Part shown: positions 7,082-8,298 of the stretch, piece by piece
Position numbering within the stretch: position 1 is the stretch's first letter
How the letters are laid out: every line of letters begins with the position of its first letter
Origin: COE1 sp965114465
Lineage (GTDB): Bacteria; Bacillota; Clostridia; Lachnospirales; Lachnospiraceae
DNA length: 8,298 bases
Direction: 5' to 3'
NCBI GenBank assembly: GCA_965114465.1
Contig: CBCOYO010000153.1
Span: forward strand, 1-8,298
Notes under the pieces: generated by a model
Databases searched by the model: none
What the model was told of the DNA's origin: nothing
What the model saw: only the letters and a program-made list of their open reading frames with translations
Position numbers and translations under genes: made by a program

Positions 7082-7882
7082 TTATCGAACCTTCCTTGCC
7101 CAAATAATTGCTCGATTTGTTATTTCACTTATTAAATGTCCTTGGTAATCACCGCACTCTTGCTCAATAACAAATCCTGATTCAGCTAACCACTTATGTA
7201 TTTGCTCCAGCGCTGCAAAGTGCTTCTTTGATGGAATTTCCTGCACTAAAGTGCTTCCATTCGCTAGTATCATTTCAAACCTGCGGATAAATCTTTTTAT
7301 TCTGCTTTCCGTATCATAAACACTATTAAGCAGAATCATTTTTCCGAAATTTCCATGGCTGTCTGTACCTTCCCATACAATATTCGCATCGGGATTTTGA
7401 AACCATTTCTCCGGATATTGTGTATATCCACAATCCACGAAAATATGACCGCCAACCGTTAACGCATCCGACGATTTCTGAATCATTAATTTCTGCGCTT
7501 GTTCATAATTCATATCAGACACAATATTATACAAAAAATTAGCGCCTAAAATAACGACATCAAAACCCGTCCCCCAATTATCACAAATCACATCTGCCTT
7601 ATGCCATTTTATCCTATCATCATGGATTTCATTTATGTTCTCATTCGCGATTTTATCCGCAATCTTTCCCAACATATACTCATCAAAATCAAGTCCTGTT
7701 ACAGTATGCCCTGCCTTTGCCATAGGAATCAAAAAACGCCCGCTGCCACAGGCAATTTCCAAAATCTTTTTTGGTTTTGTGCCTATAAGCGTTAACGCAA
7801 ATGCAACATCATCTATATTGGTTTCATTCAAATCGTACATATCAGCATTCCATTGTGCGATAATATCCTTTTCGTTATACAT
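7082..7882 (-). CDS. Class I SAM-dependent methyltransferase
   Basis: A 266-residue cytoplasmic methyltransferase. The open frame begins at an ATG at 7900, but AGGAGG (7892-7887) lies inside that extension, just before the ATG at 7882, which I take as the start. Rossmann motifs are clear: motif I KILEIACGSGRF (39-50) for SAM, an acidic residue after beta-2 (VTGLDFDEYM, Asp65), WHKADV (93-98, Asp97), the motif IV region DVVILGANFLYN (108-119) and LTVGGHIFVDCGY (141-153) after it. The N-terminal YD...W segment and a C-terminal half with FE-MI-NGS and E-I strands match Methyltransf_25-type small-molecule enzymes. The NLPY/NIPY signature of Erm/KsgA rRNA adenine methyltransferases is absent. Substrate unknown. 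Expression is probably controlled after transcription by the leader at 7886-7966. No canonical terminator follows; a T6 run occurs about 40 bases past the stop without a good stem. Confidence 0.9.
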   Translation of the reverse strand: MYNEKDIIAQWNADMYDLNETNIDDVAFALTLIGTKPKKILEIACGSGRFLIPMAKAGHTVTGLDFDEYMLGKIADKIANENINEIHDDRIKWHKADVICDNWGTGFDVVILGANFLYNIVSDMNYEQAQKLMIQKSSDALTVGGHIFVDCGYTQYPEKWFQNPDANIVWEGTDSHGNFGKMILLNSVYDTESRIKRFIRRFEMILANGSTLVQEIPSKKHFAALEQIHKWLAESGFVIEQECGDYQGHLISEITNRAIIWARKVR

Positions 7883-7885
7883 ATT

Positions 7886-7930
7886 TCCTCCTAATATCAT
7901 GCAGGAGGGTTAAAATATAGTCGCCCTCCT
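7886..7930 (-). promoter_or_regulatory. Three-segment RNA switch masking the methyltransferase RBS
   Basis: On the minus-strand RNA, segment 1 AGGAGGG (7930-7924), segment 2 CCCTCCT (7909-7903) and segment 3 AGGAGGA (7892-7886) occur in order. Segments 1 and 2 pair over 7 bp with a 14-base loop. Segments 2 and 3 pair over 6 bp with a 10-base loop and hide the Shine-Dalgarno sequence of the ATG at 7882. The two pairings exclude each other. Segment 1 lies inside the upstream small ORF as its tandem AGG AGG codons, so ribosome position on that ORF should decide which pairing forms. No U tract follows, which points to control of translation rather than termination. Confidence 0.6.
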
Positions 7931-7966
7931 ATTTAATTTGTTTTGGCTATATCCTAATTTCTTCAT
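7910..7966 (-). CDS. Leader peptide upstream of the methyltransferase (18 aa)
   Basis: A short ORF with ATG at 7966 and TAA at 7912-7910 encodes MKKLGYSQNKLNRRATIF. It has its own strong ribosome binding site, AGGAGGAG (7982-7975), 8 bases before the ATG. The product is basic and has no signal or membrane segment. Its codons 13-14, AGG AGG, are rare-type arginine codons that also form segment 1 of the downstream RNA switch, and its stop codon lies one base before the CCCTCCT segment. This arrangement resembles erm- and cat-type leader peptides, in which stalling on the leader exposes or hides the next RBS. I recognise no known leader sequence. Alternatively it is a genuine microprotein, or a chance ORF behind a purine-rich tract. 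Confidence 0.55.
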   Translation of the reverse strand: MKKLGYSQNKLNRRATIF

Positions 7967-8004
7967 CTTAATCACTCCTCCTACTATATATTTGAAATCT
8001 GTAC

Positions 8005-8035
8005 ATATTAATCTCCATGCTGCTTTAGCTGCCAA
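8005..8035 (-). promoter_or_regulatory. Candidate promoter for the leader peptide and methyltransferase
   Basis: On the minus strand TTGGCA (8035-8030) and TAATAT (8010-8005) are 19 bases apart. Both boxes are good but the spacer is longer than the usual 17; such spacers are typical of MerR-family-activated promoters, although I saw no clear dyad in the spacer. The start would be near 7998, about 16 bases before the leader RBS, giving a transcript leader of about 115 bases before the methyltransferase. Confidence 0.35.
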
Positions 8036-8098
8036 ATAGATATGAAGAACGCTGTCCTTCGCGTTTTTCCTATGTGAAACTTAATACTTCTTAGGCAG
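8019..8098 (+). promoter_or_regulatory. Possible transcription attenuator leader, rightward
   Basis: GCTGCTTTAG (8019-8028) copies the 3' arm of the downstream terminator, GCTGCCTTAG (8107-8116), at 9 of 10 bases. It can therefore pair with the 5' arm CTTAGGCAG (8090-8098) over 8 of 9 positions, including one G-T pair, and would act as an antiterminator. The ORF at 8042-8077 lies between the two pairing segments. The gene it would control is not in this window, and I found no convincing rightward promoter before 8019. Confidence 0.4.
8042..8077 (+). CDS. Possible 11-codon leader ORF before the terminator
   Basis: ATG at 8042 to TGA at 8075-8077 encodes MKNAVLRVFPM. It has no clear Shine-Dalgarno sequence, so it may be chance. 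It is listed because it sits between the antiterminator-like segment and the terminator hairpin, where an attenuator leader peptide would be expected, and its stop codon overlaps the outer stem of the hairpin. Confidence 0.25.
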   Translation: MKNAVLRVFPM

Positions 8099-8126
8099 TG
8101 TCTTTTGCTGCCTTAGAAGTATTTTT
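8083..8126 (+). terminator. Strong rightward intrinsic terminator hairpin
   Basis: AATACTTCTTAGGCAG (8083-8098) pairs with CTGCCTTAGAAGTATT (8108-8123) at 15 of 16 positions with a 9-base loop, and T5 (8122-8126) follows on the plus strand. After a 3-base bulge the outer arms TGTGAAA (8073-8079) and TTTCACA (8124-8130) also pair. The minus-strand reading lacks a U tract, so this terminates rightward transcription. No plus-strand gene lies upstream of it, which is why an attenuator is suspected. Confidence 0.75.
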
Positions 8127-8173
8127 CACACTACATCCGTTTACAACTTTCTAAAAGTTACTCGATTTGCTGT

Positions 8174-8200
8174 TTAAAATGTTATCATTATACATTTTAA
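8174..8200. promoter_or_regulatory. AT-rich palindrome enclosing a TATAAT box
   Basis: TTAAAATGT (8174-8182) and ACATTTTAA (8192-8200) are perfect 9-bp inverted repeats around a 9-base centre. On the minus strand a perfect TATAAT (8192-8187) lies in the centre, but no good -35 box is found 16-18 bases upstream. It could be an operator-like dyad over a weak or activated leftward promoter, giving a leader of about 300 bases before the methyltransferase. Confidence 0.35.
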
Positions 8201-8203
8201 CAC

Positions 8204-8298
8204 TTAGGAACTGTAGAAAAATAAGTGACACATCTTGCTTGTTTATTTCTCCAATCTTGCAGGAGAAAAAGCCTCGCCGTAGCCCGCTACGCCTACGT
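8204..8298. other. Unassigned right edge with small hairpins, possible repeat-element end
   Basis: No gene is visible on either strand. A 7-bp inverted repeat TTTCTCC/GGAGAAA (8246-8252, 8262-8268), a repeated ATCTTGC (8232-8238 and 8254-8260) and a 5-bp stem CGTAG/CTACG (8278-8282, 8287-8291) are packed into this stretch. The last 30 bases are markedly richer in GC than the rest of the intergenic region. This density suggests the end of an insertion element or repeat continuing past the window, but the window is too short to show it. Confidence 0.3.

Noticed and set aside
7883..7900. Methyltransferase start at ATG 7900
   Set aside because: It is preceded by pyrimidine-rich CCCTCCTGC instead of an RBS, while AGGAGG lies between it and the in-frame ATG at 7882.
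6851..8214. 11-base direct repeat TTAGGAACTGT at 6851-6861 and 8204-8214, with similar AACTGTT words elsewhere
   Set aside because: Matches of this length are expected several times by chance in 8.3 kb searched on both strands, and the flanks do not extend the similarity.

Overview
The window looks like chromosomal DNA of a low-to-moderate GC Gram-positive bacterium of the Clostridia, most likely a Lachnospiraceae relative. This rests on strong AGGAGG-type ribosome binding sites, sigma-A-like promoters, a U-tract terminator, a Clostridia-style methyl-accepting chemotaxis protein, a DUF6020-like membrane protein and a lipoprotein. The taxonomic call is inference. No rRNA, tRNA, CRISPR array or transposase gene was seen.

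Layout: (1) 56-2900, minus strand: the adenine DNA glycosylase mutY (true start probably the GTG at 1120) and an orphan chemoreceptor. The two are separated by a good intrinsic terminator at 1208-1239, and the receptor has its own sigma-A-type promoter at 2968-2996. (2) 2901-3257: intergenic, holding that promoter, a weak rightward promoter and a long imperfect hairpin. (3) 3258-5039, plus strand: a polytopic membrane protein resembling DUF6020/GT-C glycosyltransferases. It converges, with a 7-bp gap, on a minus-strand lipoprotein with six propeller-like repeats (5047-6156). The lipoprotein's best promoter lies inside a 98-bp MITE-like inverted-repeat element (6176-6273). (4) 6341-7882, minus strand: a GNAT acetyltransferase and a class I SAM-dependent methyltransferase, separated by 252 bp that carry a 13-bp perfect inverted repeat. 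(5) 7883-8298: no large gene, but dense RNA-level regulatory structure on both strands.

The most interesting part is region 5. On the minus strand, upstream of the methyltransferase, an 18-codon ORF with its own ribosome binding site (7910-7966) ends in a three-segment module. One CCCTCCT segment can pair either with an upstream AGGAGGG, which is the tandem AGG-AGG arginine codons of the small ORF, or with the downstream AGGAGGA ribosome binding site of the methyltransferase. This is the geometry of a leader-peptide-controlled translational attenuator. On the plus strand, 8019-8126 has the layout of a transcription attenuator: a near-copy of the 3' terminator arm, a possible 11-codon ORF, and a strong terminator hairpin with a U tract. 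It points at a gene beyond the right edge. Two outward-facing leader modules lying back to back are worth testing as a small-molecule- or ribosome-sensing regulatory region. The function of the methyltransferase and the existence of the rightward gene cannot be established from this window.
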